From positions 372,001-436,000 of the forward strand of contig CP018628.1 in the NCBI GenBank assembly GCA_002271215.1: 64,000 bases of DNA. The letters run 5' to 3'. A program made the translations under genes and the position numbers. The notes under the pieces were generated by a model that was not told where the DNA came from, ran no database searches, and saw nothing but the letters and a program-made list of their open reading frames with translations. Numbering within the stretch: the first letter of the stretch is position 1; each line of letters starts with the position of its first letter. This stretch comes from Lelliottia jeotgali (lineage in GTDB: Bacteria; Pseudomonadota; Gammaproteobacteria; Enterobacterales; Enterobacteriaceae). Shown here one piece after another: positions 7,231-16,244 of this stretch.

Positions 7231-9585
7231 ATGCACACACAGACAATTTTTGAATTAAGCCAGGAAGCGGAAAGGCTGCTGCAACTTGCTTTGCAGAATC
7301 TGGATGCGTTGAAATCAATGCCGATTGCCGTGCTGGATAGCACAACTGCTGCGATGACCGGGGAAACGAATAATGTTCTGCCGCTGCATTTCAGTACCCG
7401 AGATGTTGAAACGCAGCTCTCAATGCTCAATAACGAATTACGCAAAATTACCCGTCTCGAGATGGTGCTGGCGATCGTCGGGACCATGAAGGCGGGGAAA
7501 TCGACCACGATTAATGCGATTGTCGGCACCGAAGTGCTGCCAAACCGTAACCGTCCGATGACCGCGCTGCCTACGCTTATCCGCCATACGCCGGGTCAGA
7601 CCGAGCCGGTGCTGCATTTTGCCCATGTCGCGCCTATCGATACGTTGATCAAACAGTTGCAGGATAAATTGTGCAACCATGATCGCGGAAAGCTGACCCA
7701 ACGCCTGGAGATCGATAAAGACATGAACGCGTTGCTCGGGCGCATTGAGCACGGCGAGGCGTTCGAAAAACACTATCTGGGCGCGCAGCCTATTTTCCAG
7801 TGCCTGAAAAGTCTCAACGATCTGGTGCGTCTGTCGAAGGCGTTGGGCGTTGATTTCCCGTTCTCGGAATATGCGGCGATCGAACATATTCCGGTGATTG
7901 AGGTGGAGTTTGTTCACCTGGCGGGGCTGGATTCTCATCTCGGACAGCTGACGCTGCTCGACACGCCGGGGCCGAACGAGGCTGGACAGCCGCATCTGCA
8001 AAAAATGCTCAACGAACAGCTGGCGCGCTCGTCGGCGGTGCTGGCGGTGATGGACTATACCCAGCTTAAGTCGATCTCTGATGAAGAGGTGCGCCAGGCG
8101 ATTTCGGCAGTGGGCAAATCGGTGCCGCTGTATGCGCTGGTGAATAAATTCGATCAGAAAGATCGCAACAGCGACGACGAAGAACAGGTGCGGGCGATGA
8201 TCTCCGGCACGCTGATGAAGGGCAATATTTCGCCGGGGCAGATCTACCCGGTGTCGTCGATGTGGGCGTATCTGGCAAACCGCGCGCGTTATGAAATTAA
8301 CACGCACGGGCGTTTACCGAATTCACAGGAGCAGAGATGGGTGCAGGATTTTGCCGAAGCGGCACTCGGACGTCGCTGGCGTACCGCCGATCTGGATGAT
8401 GTGGAACATATTCGCCATGCTGCCGATTTGCTGTGGGAAGATTCGTTATTTGAACAGCCGATCCGCAAGCTGATCTATGCCGCTTATGCTAATGCCTCGC
8501 TGTATGCGCTGCGATCTGCCTCGCATAAGCTGTTGAATTACGCGCAGAATGCCCGTGAGTACCTTGATTTTCGTTATCAGGGGCTGACGGTGGCTTTTGA
8601 AGAGCTGCAGGTGAATATTTCCCGCCTCGAAGAGGATATGGCGCTGTTGCAGACACGTCAGGATGTGGTGAGCGACGAAGTGGGGCATGAAGTTGAGCAG
8701 GCATTAGATGCCGCTAACGCTTTTATTTCACAGCAGAAAAACACCATTAAGCAGGCTATTAGCCATATTTTTGACAGAGATAACATTCTCGATTTGGCGG
8801 GCATTGAACGTCTCAACCTGAGAAACAGCGAGCAGGCCGAAATGGGTCAGCTGGTGCTGGATGACGAAGGGCAGGCGCAGATTGTGCTGAGCAAAATCCG
8901 CTCCTCCTGCGAGCTGATCATGCTGGATGCACAGGGCAAAATCAGTCGCGAGCTGGCGTTGCGCTTTGATCAGCTCGAATCCACGCTGGCGCGTTCTCTG
9001 AATGAAGCGATGCGCCCGATTGAGAAACGTATTAAAGAAGAGTTGAGCCATGCTGGCTTCCGGGCGCGAATTAGCTTCCCAGCATTCCAGGCGAGCCAGT
9101 TGAACTTCAATACACGCGGACTGTTTACGGACGCGATTGCCTCGGAAAATCGTCCGGCGGGTGAAGTATCGGGCTCCGGCAGCGTGCGTGAGACGGTGTC
9201 GCGCTGGCTGAATAATCCGGGCTGGGGCTTTGAAGATTACGTGGTGACGCGTACTCGCTATGTTATTGACGTTGCACAGCTTCATGAGCGGTTCAAACAG
9301 CATATTGATCAATTTTGTGAACAAATCTGTAAAGCTTTGGTGGCGCAGGTCGATGTCTCTGTTACGGCAGGAATGGCGACGTTTTTCGCAGAATTCTCGT
9401 TATGTCTGACCGGGTTACAGGAAAGCTTGCGTGATAGCCTCGCAGTGCGCCAGCAAAACGAGCACTCCACAAGGGCGCTCAGCCAGCTGTTGCAGCAAAG
9501 TATTACGACTGCGACGTGGATTCAGGAAGATACCCGACTGTTACGCGATGATATTCAAACCTTATTCGCGGCTGAGCAACTATGA
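7231..9585 (+). CDS. crfC: CrfC (YjdA), dynamin-like GTPase
   Basis: 784 residues, about 40 more than E. coli CrfC, with the extra length near residues 500-560. The GTPase domain shows the P-loop GTMKAGKST (84-92), the G3 motif DTPG (244-247) and the G4 motif NKFD (305-308). A long helical stalk follows. E. coli CrfC binds the replication sliding clamp and helps keep nascent DNA and sister chromosomes together. The segment aligned to its clamp-binding motif reads VLPLHF (49-54) here and lacks the leading glutamine. The SD AAGGAAAGG precedes the ATG. The stop overlaps yjcZ by 4 bp, so they form one translation-coupled pair. Confidence 0.93.
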   Translation: MHTQTIFELSQEAERLLQLALQNLDALKSMPIAVLDSTTAAMTGETNNVLPLHFSTRDVETQLSMLNNELRKITRLEMVLAIVGTMKAGKSTTINAIVGTEVLPNRNRPMTALPTLIRHTPGQTEPVLHFAHVAPIDTLIKQLQDKLCNHDRGKLTQRLEIDKDMNALLGRIEHGEAFEKHYLGAQPIFQCLKSLNDLVRLSKALGVDFPFSEYAAIEHIPVIEVEFVHLAGLDSHLGQLTLLDTPGPNEAGQPHLQKMLNEQLARSSAVLAVMDYTQLKSISDEEVRQAISAVGKSVPLYALVNKFDQKDRNSDDEEQVRAMISGTLMKGNISPGQIYPVSSMWAYLANRARYEINTHGRLPNSQEQRWVQDFAEAALGRRWRTADLDDVEHIRHAADLLWEDSLFEQPIRKLIYAAYANASLYALRSASHKLLNYAQNAREYLDFRYQGLTVAFEELQVNISRLEEDMALLQTRQDVVSDEVGHEVEQALDAANAFISQQKNTIKQAISHIFDRDNILDLAGIERLNLRNSEQAEMGQLVLDDEGQAQIVLSKIRSSCELIMLDAQGKISRELALRFDQLESTLARSLNEAMRPIEKRIKEELSHAGFRARISFPAFQASQLNFNTRGLFTDAIASENRPAGEVSGSGSVRETVSRWLNNPGWGFEDYVVTRTRYVIDVAQLHERFKQHIDQFCEQICKALVAQVDVSVTAGMATFFAEFSLCLTGLQESLRDSLAVRQQNEHSTRALSQLLQQSITTATWIQEDTRLLRDDIQTLFAAEQL

Positions 9586-10463
9586 CAACACAATTACTGG
9601 ACGGTCCCGGGCGGACGCTGGAGTGTATTCATCCGAAGTTTATGGTCGATCTGGTACAAGGGGTGGACGCGGTGCGTCTTCCCCCACTCGTGCCTCAGCA
9701 GCAGCAATTTCGTGAGCGTTTAACTCAGGAGATCATGACCCAGACGAAGCTTCGTCCGTGGGCGATGACGGGAATGTTCAGCGAAAATGCTGCTCTGCGA
9801 CTGGGGCTGGCGGAAAAACTGGCGGGGATGTTTGATCCCGGCCATCTGGCGTTAACCCGAATGACCCATAAATTAGCGTCATTACGTCAGCAAACAAATC
9901 GCCAGGCGCAGCAGTCTCCTGGCCTGATGCAACAATACGACGAACTCTCTTCCCACTTTTCACAACGCGCCGCTTATAAAGAGAAAGCCTTATCCCAGCG
10001 CGGGTTAACGGTGCAGGCTGGCGAACACAGCGATCAGGTTTTTACCCACTGGCGGGCCGGGCAGTACGACGGCTGGTCGCTGGCGGGGCGCTGTTTTATC
10101 GCACTCGAAGAGCTGCGCTGGGGCGCCTTTGGCGATGCCTGTCGTCTGGCAAACGAAGACGTTGGCGCCATGCTGAAAGATAATTTACGCAGCCTGGCGG
10201 CCAATTATCTGGCGCAAGGCATTAACGCTTCTCCTGCTACCCGTCACTTCTATCACCAGTGGCTGGCGACGCCGATGTCACCGGGTTTGATGGATCACAA
10301 AGATATGCTGGGTTGGCTGGGCGACTGGTGTCATCCGGATCGTCATCCGGTGAGCTGGTCTGTGACGCAAAGCTGGCAGACGGTGGCGCTGGGGATGCCG
10401 AGACTGTGTTCAGCGAAAAGGCTGGCGGATGCGATGGTTGGGGAAGTGTTTGGCGAGGCGTAA
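9582..10463 (+). CDS. yjcZ: YjcZ, partner protein of unknown function encoded with CrfC
   Basis: 293 residues, close to E. coli YjcZ. No signal peptide, membrane segment or known catalytic motif is evident; the protein looks soluble and largely helical. Its ATG overlaps the crfC stop (ATGA), which argues that the two products act together. Function is not established; as I recall, overproduction of the E. coli protein affects motility. A strong bidirectional terminator follows at once, so crfC-yjcZ is a two-gene unit. Confidence 0.9.
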   Translation: MTTQLLDGPGRTLECIHPKFMVDLVQGVDAVRLPPLVPQQQQFRERLTQEIMTQTKLRPWAMTGMFSENAALRLGLAEKLAGMFDPGHLALTRMTHKLASLRQQTNRQAQQSPGLMQQYDELSSHFSQRAAYKEKALSQRGLTVQAGEHSDQVFTHWRAGQYDGWSLAGRCFIALEELRWGAFGDACRLANEDVGAMLKDNLRSLAANYLAQGINASPATRHFYHQWLATPMSPGLMDHKDMLGWLGDWCHPDRHPVSWSVTQSWQTVALGMPRLCSAKRLADAMVGEVFGEA

Positions 10464-10470
10464 CTAAAAA

Positions 10471-10492
10471 ACCTCTCCGAAGAGAGGCTTTT
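10471..10492. terminator. Bidirectional terminator between yjcZ and kdgT
   Basis: Stem CCTCTC/GAGAGG with a CGAA tetraloop, an A-run before it and a CTTTT run after it. Read either way it gives a hairpin followed by U residues, so it can serve both convergent genes. Confidence 0.85.
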
Positions 10493-10500
10493 GCAGGAAC

Positions 10501-11496
10501 TCAGTGGTGTAAGGATTCGACTGGCTGTGGCTCGGATTCCGTCTGCGAAAGCGTGCCGTAGCGTTTGGAATACAGCGCCGTAATAATCGGCACCAGAATC
10601 GCAGTCACAATCACCGCCGCAGCGACCAGTGCTGTGGCTGACGCTGCCACCGGTTCAAAAGCCGGGTTAATCTGCGCGATAATCACCGGGTTCGCTACCG
10701 CCGCACCGGCGGCTGATGAAGCGGCGACACCGGCTGTACCATTCCCACCTCCAATCACGCGGTCTGCGATAATCAGTGGAATACCGGTGATGATGATAAC
10801 CGCTACGCCCAGAGCGATGCCCAGCAGGCCAGTGTCCATAATCACGCCCAGATTAATGGTGTTACCCAGCGCGAAGCCGAAGAACGGAATCAGAACCGGC
10901 GTGGCTTTACTGAAGAAATCACGCAGGTCGGTGTCGAGGTTACCCAGTGCGAAACCAATCAGGAAGGGCAGAATTGCACCGACAAAATGATGTGGTTCGA
11001 AGGTGGCCAGACCGGCAGAACCGAGGATCAACATAGTCATCAGCGGGCCGGATTCCAGCGACATCAGGACAAATGCGCCCGATTCTTCTTTGGTACCGTA
11101 CTGGTTCATCAGGCTGGCGTACAGGCCGCCGTTGGTCATGTCCATTGCTGAAACAATCGCCAGAACGGATAATCCAGCGAAGAATCCGGTCTGAATGCCG
11201 TTCTCAGGAATAAACATCGCACAGACCATCGCCGCCACCCAGGCAACAGCAATTTTGGTGATCACTAGCGTGCCGGATTTACGCAGAACGGTGCCCGTTG
11301 CTCGTAAATTAATAGACGCGCCAATACAGAAAAACCACACCGCGAGAATAGGCACGGTGCCGGTAATCATTCCTTTTGTGAACCCGCCAAAATAAGCGCC
11401 GGTATTCGGTGCCAGCGTATTTAAAATTGCGCCAAGTACCAGAGGGACCAGCATCATCCCGCCAGGGATGCGTTCAATCGTGGCTTTGATCTTCAT
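10501..11496 (-). CDS. kdgT: KdgT, 2-keto-3-deoxygluconate permease
   Basis: 331 residues, ten or so hydrophobic segments, and a highly conserved start ([19 protein letters not shown]). KdgT is an inner-membrane proton symporter for 2-keto-3-deoxygluconate, a pectin and hexuronate breakdown product. Conserved stretches such as [10 protein letters not shown] and ESGPLMTM identify the family. In E. coli kdgT lies elsewhere on the chromosome, so its place between yjcZ and proP is specific to this lineage. A KdgR-box-like palindrome lies about 215 bp upstream. Confidence 0.95.
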   Translation of the reverse strand: MKIKATIERIPGGMMLVPLVLGAILNTLAPNTGAYFGGFTKGMITGTVPILAVWFFCIGASINLRATGTVLRKSGTLVITKIAVAWVAAMVCAMFIPENGIQTGFFAGLSVLAIVSAMDMTNGGLYASLMNQYGTKEESGAFVLMSLESGPLMTMLILGSAGLATFEPHHFVGAILPFLIGFALGNLDTDLRDFFSKATPVLIPFFGFALGNTINLGVIMDTGLLGIALGVAVIIITGIPLIIADRVIGGGNGTAGVAASSAAGAAVANPVIIAQINPAFEPVAASATALVAAAVIVTAILVPIITALYSKRYGTLSQTESEPQPVESLHH

Positions 11497-11709
11497 GATA
11501 AATCCTCACATCTTATCTCGCGTTTCTGGCGGACAAGTCAGGTAGAAACAATGATTAAATTCAAATGATTACGAAAATTTAACTGTCTGGTGTTCCGTCT
11601 GGTTATGCGCAATCCGCAATCCGTTTAGGCATTTAAACGGTCGGTGAGTTGCAGCCGCAGCGGCGCGTTCGGGCTTATCATGCGATCATTGGAATTGCGA
11701 TTCAATGAA

Positions 11710-11729
11710 AATAAAACAGTGTTTTAGTT
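11710..11729. promoter_or_regulatory. Candidate KdgR operator for kdgT
   Basis: The core AAAACAGTGTTTT is a perfect palindrome around its central base, flanked by AAT and AGTT. This agrees with the AATRAAAC...GTTTYATT pattern of the IclR-family repressor KdgR, which controls kdgT in related bacteria. The distance to the kdgT start is long, so the promoter must have a long leader or lie near this site. Confidence 0.5.
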
Positions 11730-11938
11730 ATCTTGATCACATATTTAGTTAAACGACACTGTCGCGCGCTTGTAATTAAAAAAGCTGTAAATTGGATGTG
11801 AAAAAAAGTGAGTGATTTTCTTCCGTTGCGAGGAAAATAATAACCTCAGAAATAATCATCCTGGGGCGACGAAATCATCCTTTGTGATTCAGGGGGTTTT
11901 ACGTTTTCTGACAACATCTGACGCTATACGTAAATATT

Positions 11939-11954
11939 TGTGAAGTTGATCACT
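11939..11954. promoter_or_regulatory. CRP site at proP promoter P1
   Basis: TGTGA-N6-TCACT, a near-consensus CRP site about 200 bp upstream of proP. E. coli proP P1 carries the same motif at the equivalent place, where CRP represses transcription and osmotic upshift relieves this. Confidence 0.75.
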
Positions 11955-12052
11955 AATTTAAACGCTGTTAGGGTAAAGAGGTCACTAACTGCCCAGACAG
12001 GCGTCAACAGGTTCGGTTGTATCGACGAGAAACGTCAATGTAAGTAAACCTG

Positions 12053-12060
12053 CTACGCTT
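12053..12060 (+). promoter_or_regulatory. Candidate sigma-S -10 element of proP P2
   Basis: CTACGCTT is one base from the sigma-S-preferred CTACACTT and lies about 90 bp before the proP start, as P2 does in E. coli. P2 there is driven by RpoS with Fis. No clear -35 is visible, which is common for such promoters. Confidence 0.45.
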
Positions 12061-12150
12061 GAAGAAGAAGAATCGCATGAGGCGAATTCGAGGTTCACAG
12101 ACCGCAAGATTATCTGTGGTATGGACAGGGCTGAGTCTACGAGGATAGCA

Positions 12151-13653
12151 ATGCTTAAAAGGAAAAAAGTAAAACCCATTACACTGGGTGACGTCACCAT
12201 CATTGATGACGGTAAACTGCGTAAAGCCATTACCGCTGCTTCGTTGGGTAACGCGATGGAGTGGTTTGACTTTGGTGTTTATGGCTTCGTTGCCTACGCC
12301 TTAGGTAAAGTCTTTTTCCCCGGTGCCGATCCCAGCCTGCAGATGATTGCAGCGTTAGGTACCTTCTCTGTTCCGTTCCTGATCCGTCCGCTTGGTGGCC
12401 TGTTCTTTGGCCGACTGGGTGACAAATACGGTCGTCAGAAGATTCTCGCTATCACCATCGTGATTATGTCGATAAGTACTTTCTGTATCGGCCTGATCCC
12501 GGCCTATGCCACCATTGGCATCTGGGCACCTATCCTGCTGTTGCTGTGTAAAATGGCGCAGGGCTTCTCGGTTGGCGGTGAATATACGGGTGCGTCGATC
12601 TTTGTCGCCGAATATTCCCCGGACCGTAAACGCGGCTTTATGGGAAGCTGGCTGGACTTTGGCTCGATTGCCGGGTTTGTGCTGGGCGCGGGCGTGGTGG
12701 TGTTGATTTCCACCGTCGTCGGGGAAGAGAACTTCCTTGAGTGGGGCTGGCGTATTCCATTCTTCCTGGCGCTGCCGCTGGGGATTATTGGCCTGTATCT
12801 GCGTCATGCCTTAGAAGAGACTCCGGCGTTCCAGCAGCATGTTGAAAAGCTGGAGCAGGGCGATCGCGAAGGCCTGCAGGAAGGACCAAAAGTTTCGTTT
12901 AAAGAGATTGCCACCAAGCACTGGCGTAGCCTGCTGACCTGTATCGGTCTGGTGATTTCAACCAACGTGACTTACTACATGTTGCTCACCTACATGCCGA
13001 GCTACCTGTCGCATAACCTGCACTATTCTGAAGATCACGGCGTGCTGATTATCATCGCCATCATGGTCGGTATGCTGTTTGTGCAGCCGATTATGGGCCT
13101 GATGAGTGACCGTTTCGGTCGTCGTCCCTTCATTATTCTGGGCAGTATTGCGCTGTTCCTGCTGGCGATTCCGGCCTTTATCCTGATTAACAGTAATGTG
13201 CTGGGCCTGATTTTTGCCGGTCTGCTGTTGCTGGCGGTGATCCTGAACTGCTTTATCGGGGTGATGGCGTCTACGCTTCCGGCGATGTTCCCGACGCACA
13301 TTCGTTACAGTGCGCTGGCGGCGGCGTTTAATATCTCGGTTCTGATTGCCGGTCTGACGCCAACTATTGCGGCTTCGCTGGTGGAAAGCACCCAGAACCT
13401 GATGATGCCTGCTTACTATCTGATGGTCATCGCGGTGATTGGTTTAATTACCGGCCTGACGATGAAAGAGACCGCTAACCGCCCTCTGAAAGGGGCGACG
13501 CCAGCGGCATCGGACATCCAGGAAGCGAAAGAGATCCTGCGCGAGCACTACGACAATGTTGAACAGAAGATTGAAGACATTGATGTAGAGATTGAAGAAC
13601 TGCAGAAGAAACGTTCTCGTCTGGTGGACCAGCATCCACGGATTAACGAGTAA
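12151..13653 (+). CDS. proP: ProP, osmosensing proline/betaine-H+ symporter
   Basis: 500 residues from the ATG at 12151 (MLKRKKVKPITL), identical in length to E. coli ProP. It has the twelve-helix major-facilitator fold with the loop motif RLGDKYGRQK and a repeat DRFGRRP. The C-terminus carries the heptad coiled coil (about residues 468-500, EHYDNVEQKIEDIDVEIEEL) that tunes osmotic activation. An earlier in-frame ATG (12121) would add ten residues not found in the family. It imports proline, glycine betaine and ectoine at high osmolality. Regulation is by the P1 and P2 promoters upstream. Confidence 0.96.
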   Translation: MLKRKKVKPITLGDVTIIDDGKLRKAITAASLGNAMEWFDFGVYGFVAYALGKVFFPGADPSLQMIAALGTFSVPFLIRPLGGLFFGRLGDKYGRQKILAITIVIMSISTFCIGLIPAYATIGIWAPILLLLCKMAQGFSVGGEYTGASIFVAEYSPDRKRGFMGSWLDFGSIAGFVLGAGVVVLISTVVGEENFLEWGWRIPFFLALPLGIIGLYLRHALEETPAFQQHVEKLEQGDREGLQEGPKVSFKEIATKHWRSLLTCIGLVISTNVTYYMLLTYMPSYLSHNLHYSEDHGVLIIIAIMVGMLFVQPIMGLMSDRFGRRPFIILGSIALFLLAIPAFILINSNVLGLIFAGLLLLAVILNCFIGVMASTLPAMFPTHIRYSALAAAFNISVLIAGLTPTIAASLVESTQNLMMPAYYLMVIAVIGLITGLTMKETANRPLKGATPAASDIQEAKEILREHYDNVEQKIEDIDVEIEELQKKRSRLVDQHPRINE

Positions 13654-13660
13654 TTAACGA

Positions 13661-13688
13661 AAAACCCGCCGCTGGCGGGTTTTTTATT
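13661..13688. terminator. Bidirectional terminator after proP
   Basis: Stem AAAACCCGCC/GGCGGGTTTT with a 3-nt GCT loop, followed by T-runs in both directions. It separates proP from the convergent NicO-type transporter gene, whose stop codon lies at its right edge. Confidence 0.88.
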
Positions 13689-14640
13689 AGCAGCCTGCGG
13701 CAATGTAATCGCCGTTGGCGCTGATTGGGATGACCGTTAAGAACAGCACAGTCGCGAACAGAATCAGCATAATTCCCCCAGCAATTTTTGCCACTGGTAC
13801 TAGCCAACTCAGATTTGAATCCCCACCAAAGAATGCCACCGTACGTTCGCGGGCATAACGCACTGCCAGAGATAAGCCCATGATCGACAGCGCCGTGCCA
13901 AGCGACATGGTCATTACTGCTGCAATCCCCCAGGTCACAATCCCCAGCGCATTCGAGAACATTAGAATCATGATCGCCCCGCTGCATGGCCGAGCGCCAA
14001 TCGCCAGGATTACGCCCAGACGCGTTTTCCAGTCGCCAGCGGTTAAATCTGCGCCGACGCCGTGATGGCCGCAGCCGCAGCTTTCATCATGTTGATGCAG
14101 AGGCTTCATGGCGTGAATAGTCATTTTGCGCGGGCGCAGGCTTCTCAACGTCTGGAAAATGACAAACGCGCCGAATGCGCCGATCAGTATGGCGCTGATT
14201 TTTTCTACGTACCAGCGGCTGGCACTGAGATCCCCCGATGCCAGGTTAAATCCCACGGCCAATATAAAGACGAACAGAATGGCGCTCACGCCCTGCATCA
14301 GGCTGCCGAGAAAAGGGACTACGCGCGCGGCGAGTTGGCTTTCTTTATTAGTAGAAAGATAAGTTGTGACAATGAATTTGCCGTGGCCTGGCCCAATGGC
14401 GTGCAGCACACCATAAAGGAACGCGCCCGTTAGCAGCCACAGCCCGCCGGTATACTGATGGTTATTGAGCTGCAAAAGATACATCACCAGATAGCGGTGC
14501 AGAGTGATTTGCGTCGCAAGGCACCACTGAATAAAGGCGTTCCAGTGGGCGTGCAGTGTGAAGGCTGCCAGCAGAATCGCCAGCGCTATCAGCCCGGCGG
14601 TGGGGAGGCGCCAGTCACGCGTGAGACGTTGTGTGGTCAT
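13687..14640 (-). CDS. NicO/RcnA-family nickel-cobalt transporter
   Basis: 317 residues with six to seven hydrophobic segments. The family motif HAIGPGHGKFIV (about residues 80-91) and the second motif GARPCSGAIMIL are both clear. A cytoplasmic loop between them is rich in metal ligands (HQHDESCGCGHHG). RcnA-type proteins export Ni2+ and Co2+ across the inner membrane; other NicO members can import. It is longer than E. coli RcnA (274) and no RcnR-type repressor is nearby. It follows an HdeD-like gene on the same strand by 64 bp, possibly as one transcript. Confidence 0.8.
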   Translation of the reverse strand: MTTQRLTRDWRLPTAGLIALAILLAAFTLHAHWNAFIQWCLATQITLHRYLVMYLLQLNNHQYTGGLWLLTGAFLYGVLHAIGPGHGKFIVTTYLSTNKESQLAARVVPFLGSLMQGVSAILFVFILAVGFNLASGDLSASRWYVEKISAILIGAFGAFVIFQTLRSLRPRKMTIHAMKPLHQHDESCGCGHHGVGADLTAGDWKTRLGVILAIGARPCSGAIMILMFSNALGIVTWGIAAVMTMSLGTALSIMGLSLAVRYARERTVAFFGGDSNLSWLVPVAKIAGGIMLILFATVLFLTVIPISANGDYIAAGC

Positions 14641-14704
14641 GGTTTGGCCTGCGGGGTGGAATTTTTGGCAAGTATAGCGTTTATGGCGGTGAGCGGGCTG
14701 AGGT

Positions 14705-16066
14705 TTACTCTTCTGTTACCCCTTCGCCACTTTTACCTTTTACCCACGCCATCCGACGATGGAACATTTTTCTTAATGCCCGCCCCAGGGTGTTAAACCA
14801 GCCTGTTGGCCTGGGGTCGGCAAGCATACTGAGGGCACGGGCGTAGTCCAGCACGAGCCCTGGCGTCCATGCCATCGTCTCAGCACGTTTACGCAGCTGT
14901 AGCGCCACCCAAAGTTCTGGTGTGGACATTAGCTTTCCAATCGCCAGCCAGAACCCGCGTGTTTGCCAGAGTCTTCCGACAGATCCTTCCAGTGCCGCTT
15001 CCAGCGCTCTTGCTACGCTGCTCGAACAATTACGGTGGGTCAAATTATAAGATTCGTTCTGGCGGTAATGTTCCCAGAAGGCGGTCAGGCGAGTTTCGCT
15101 GTAATTACGGATGCGCACTTTGCGCGTGGAGTGACACCACTGCGCGGACTCCGTCGCATAGTCGGGTTGAAACAACCCTTGCACATTATTCTCCGGGGTA
15201 GCGCGTAGCAGCCGGGCGAATGCATCCGGCGAGCGGTCGATAAGCTCGGCAGGATACAAGCTGATATAGATCCCGCCAGGCGATTCCAGCGCGGCGTGGC
15301 CGGTGGAGATAATGCCGTTTTGATCCACGGCGGCTATATAGCGATTAATCACCGGGCGGGGGATCGTTTCACCGGGGGCGGAACCGACTGGCGTCCAGAC
15401 GTGGACCGTCAGTGCTTTTTCATCCTCTTCCGGTGGGCCATCCCATTCCACGACGTCAGGGGGAAGGGTTTGCGCCTCTTCCATATACTCTTCTCCTTTG
15501 AGCCCTGGATTAGCCGCGGCGACTTTGACGCGGTTGGCGAGGATGAACATATTCCATCCCGCAAACGCGAGGCCCAACCCAAGACAATAAGGAACGGTGC
15601 CAGCGTAATTTGACGGCCACGGCTGATAGAAGAAGATGGCTAGCGCGATCTCGACAATCCCACCGACAAGGGCTGGCCGCCAGCGCTGATAGCGAACGAC
15701 CAGTGCGGAGGCGATTTGCAACGTGCCATCGAGCAAAAATAGCGTACCGAAAATGATCGCCAGCACGATGTCGCCGTCATGATGACCGGCAAGGATCAAC
15801 ACGGCTGCTAGCGAGAACGTTGCGCCTTTCACATAGCGCAAGATACGTTGTCCTCCCATGCCGCTGTGCGCCACCATCAAGGTTAAGCCACCTTCGAATA
15901 GTAATAAGCAGGCAAAGGGCTCAATAGGAAAGAACAGCGAACCGTCCATAGCATCGATGAAGATAGCCATCCCGGCGATCAGCGTGATCCAGCCAAAGTG
16001 ACGAAGCCCGCGCCAGTGCGAACGCAGGAAATCGATGCCCAGTAGGATCAGGATCAGTCGCATCAT
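14705..16066 (-). CDS. HdeD-like membrane protein fused to a papain-like (permuted NlpC/P60 or DUF4105-like) domain
   Basis: 453 residues. Residues about 1-180 contain six hydrophobic segments in the duplicated pattern of HdeD/DUF308 acid-resistance proteins. After an acidic linker (200-218) comes a soluble domain of about 230 residues with a histidine motif STGHAALE (His257) followed later by THRNCSSSVARAL (Cys347). Histidine before cysteine is the order seen in circularly permuted papain-like enzymes such as the YaeF/LRAT group and DUF4105. It may be a membrane-anchored hydrolase or acyltransferase; the substrate is unknown. It is the last gene before the rrn promoters, in the opposite direction to them. 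Confidence 0.65.
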   Translation of the reverse strand: MMRLILILLGIDFLRSHWRGLRHFGWITLIAGMAIFIDAMDGSLFFPIEPFACLLLFEGGLTLMVAHSGMGGQRILRYVKGATFSLAAVLILAGHHDGDIVLAIIFGTLFLLDGTLQIASALVVRYQRWRPALVGGIVEIALAIFFYQPWPSNYAGTVPYCLGLGLAFAGWNMFILANRVKVAAANPGLKGEEYMEEAQTLPPDVVEWDGPPEEDEKALTVHVWTPVGSAPGETIPRPVINRYIAAVDQNGIISTGHAALESPGGIYISLYPAELIDRSPDAFARLLRATPENNVQGLFQPDYATESAQWCHSTRKVRIRNYSETRLTAFWEHYRQNESYNLTHRNCSSSVARALEAALEGSVGRLWQTRGFWLAIGKLMSTPELWVALQLRKRAETMAWTPGLVLDYARALSMLADPRPTGWFNTLGRALRKMFHRRMAWVKGKSGEGVTEE

Positions 16067-16159
16067 GAGAGATCTTCCTAAATAACCTTCACCATTTATA
16101 GCTTACTGGGATATTTAGTGCGTGATCGGTGGGGGAAGTCGGCAGGATCTGAGTGCATC

Positions 16160-16168
16160 TGTGGATAA
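16160..16168 (-). promoter_or_regulatory. DnaA box upstream of rrn P1
   Basis: The plus strand reads TGTGGATAA, the reverse complement of the perfect DnaA box TTATCCACA. It lies 76 bp upstream of the rrn P1 -35 element. Whether DnaA acts here is unknown. Confidence 0.6.
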
Positions 16169-16244
16169 GTCTGTGTGCAAAAGGGTATAAGGCGGGGTTT
16201 TGCTGTGGAATGCAGCAGTCAGTCATTTTTCTGTCATTTAGCGG

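Larger units (their letters stand above)
11497..12150. other. Divergent kdgT-proP regulatory region
   Basis: A 654-bp gene-free region between divergent promoters. From left to right it holds an inverted repeat CCGTTTA/TAAACGG (11621-11640), a KdgR-like palindrome (11710-11729), a TTGATCACA half-site (11733-11741), a CRP site (11939-11954) and a sigma-S-type -10 (12053-12060). I see no small ORF with a credible ribosome-binding site. Confidence 0.6.

Noticed and set aside
7438..8307. 289-codon open frame antisense to crfC
   Set aside because: Lies across the GTPase domain of crfC; arginine-rich nonsense translation.
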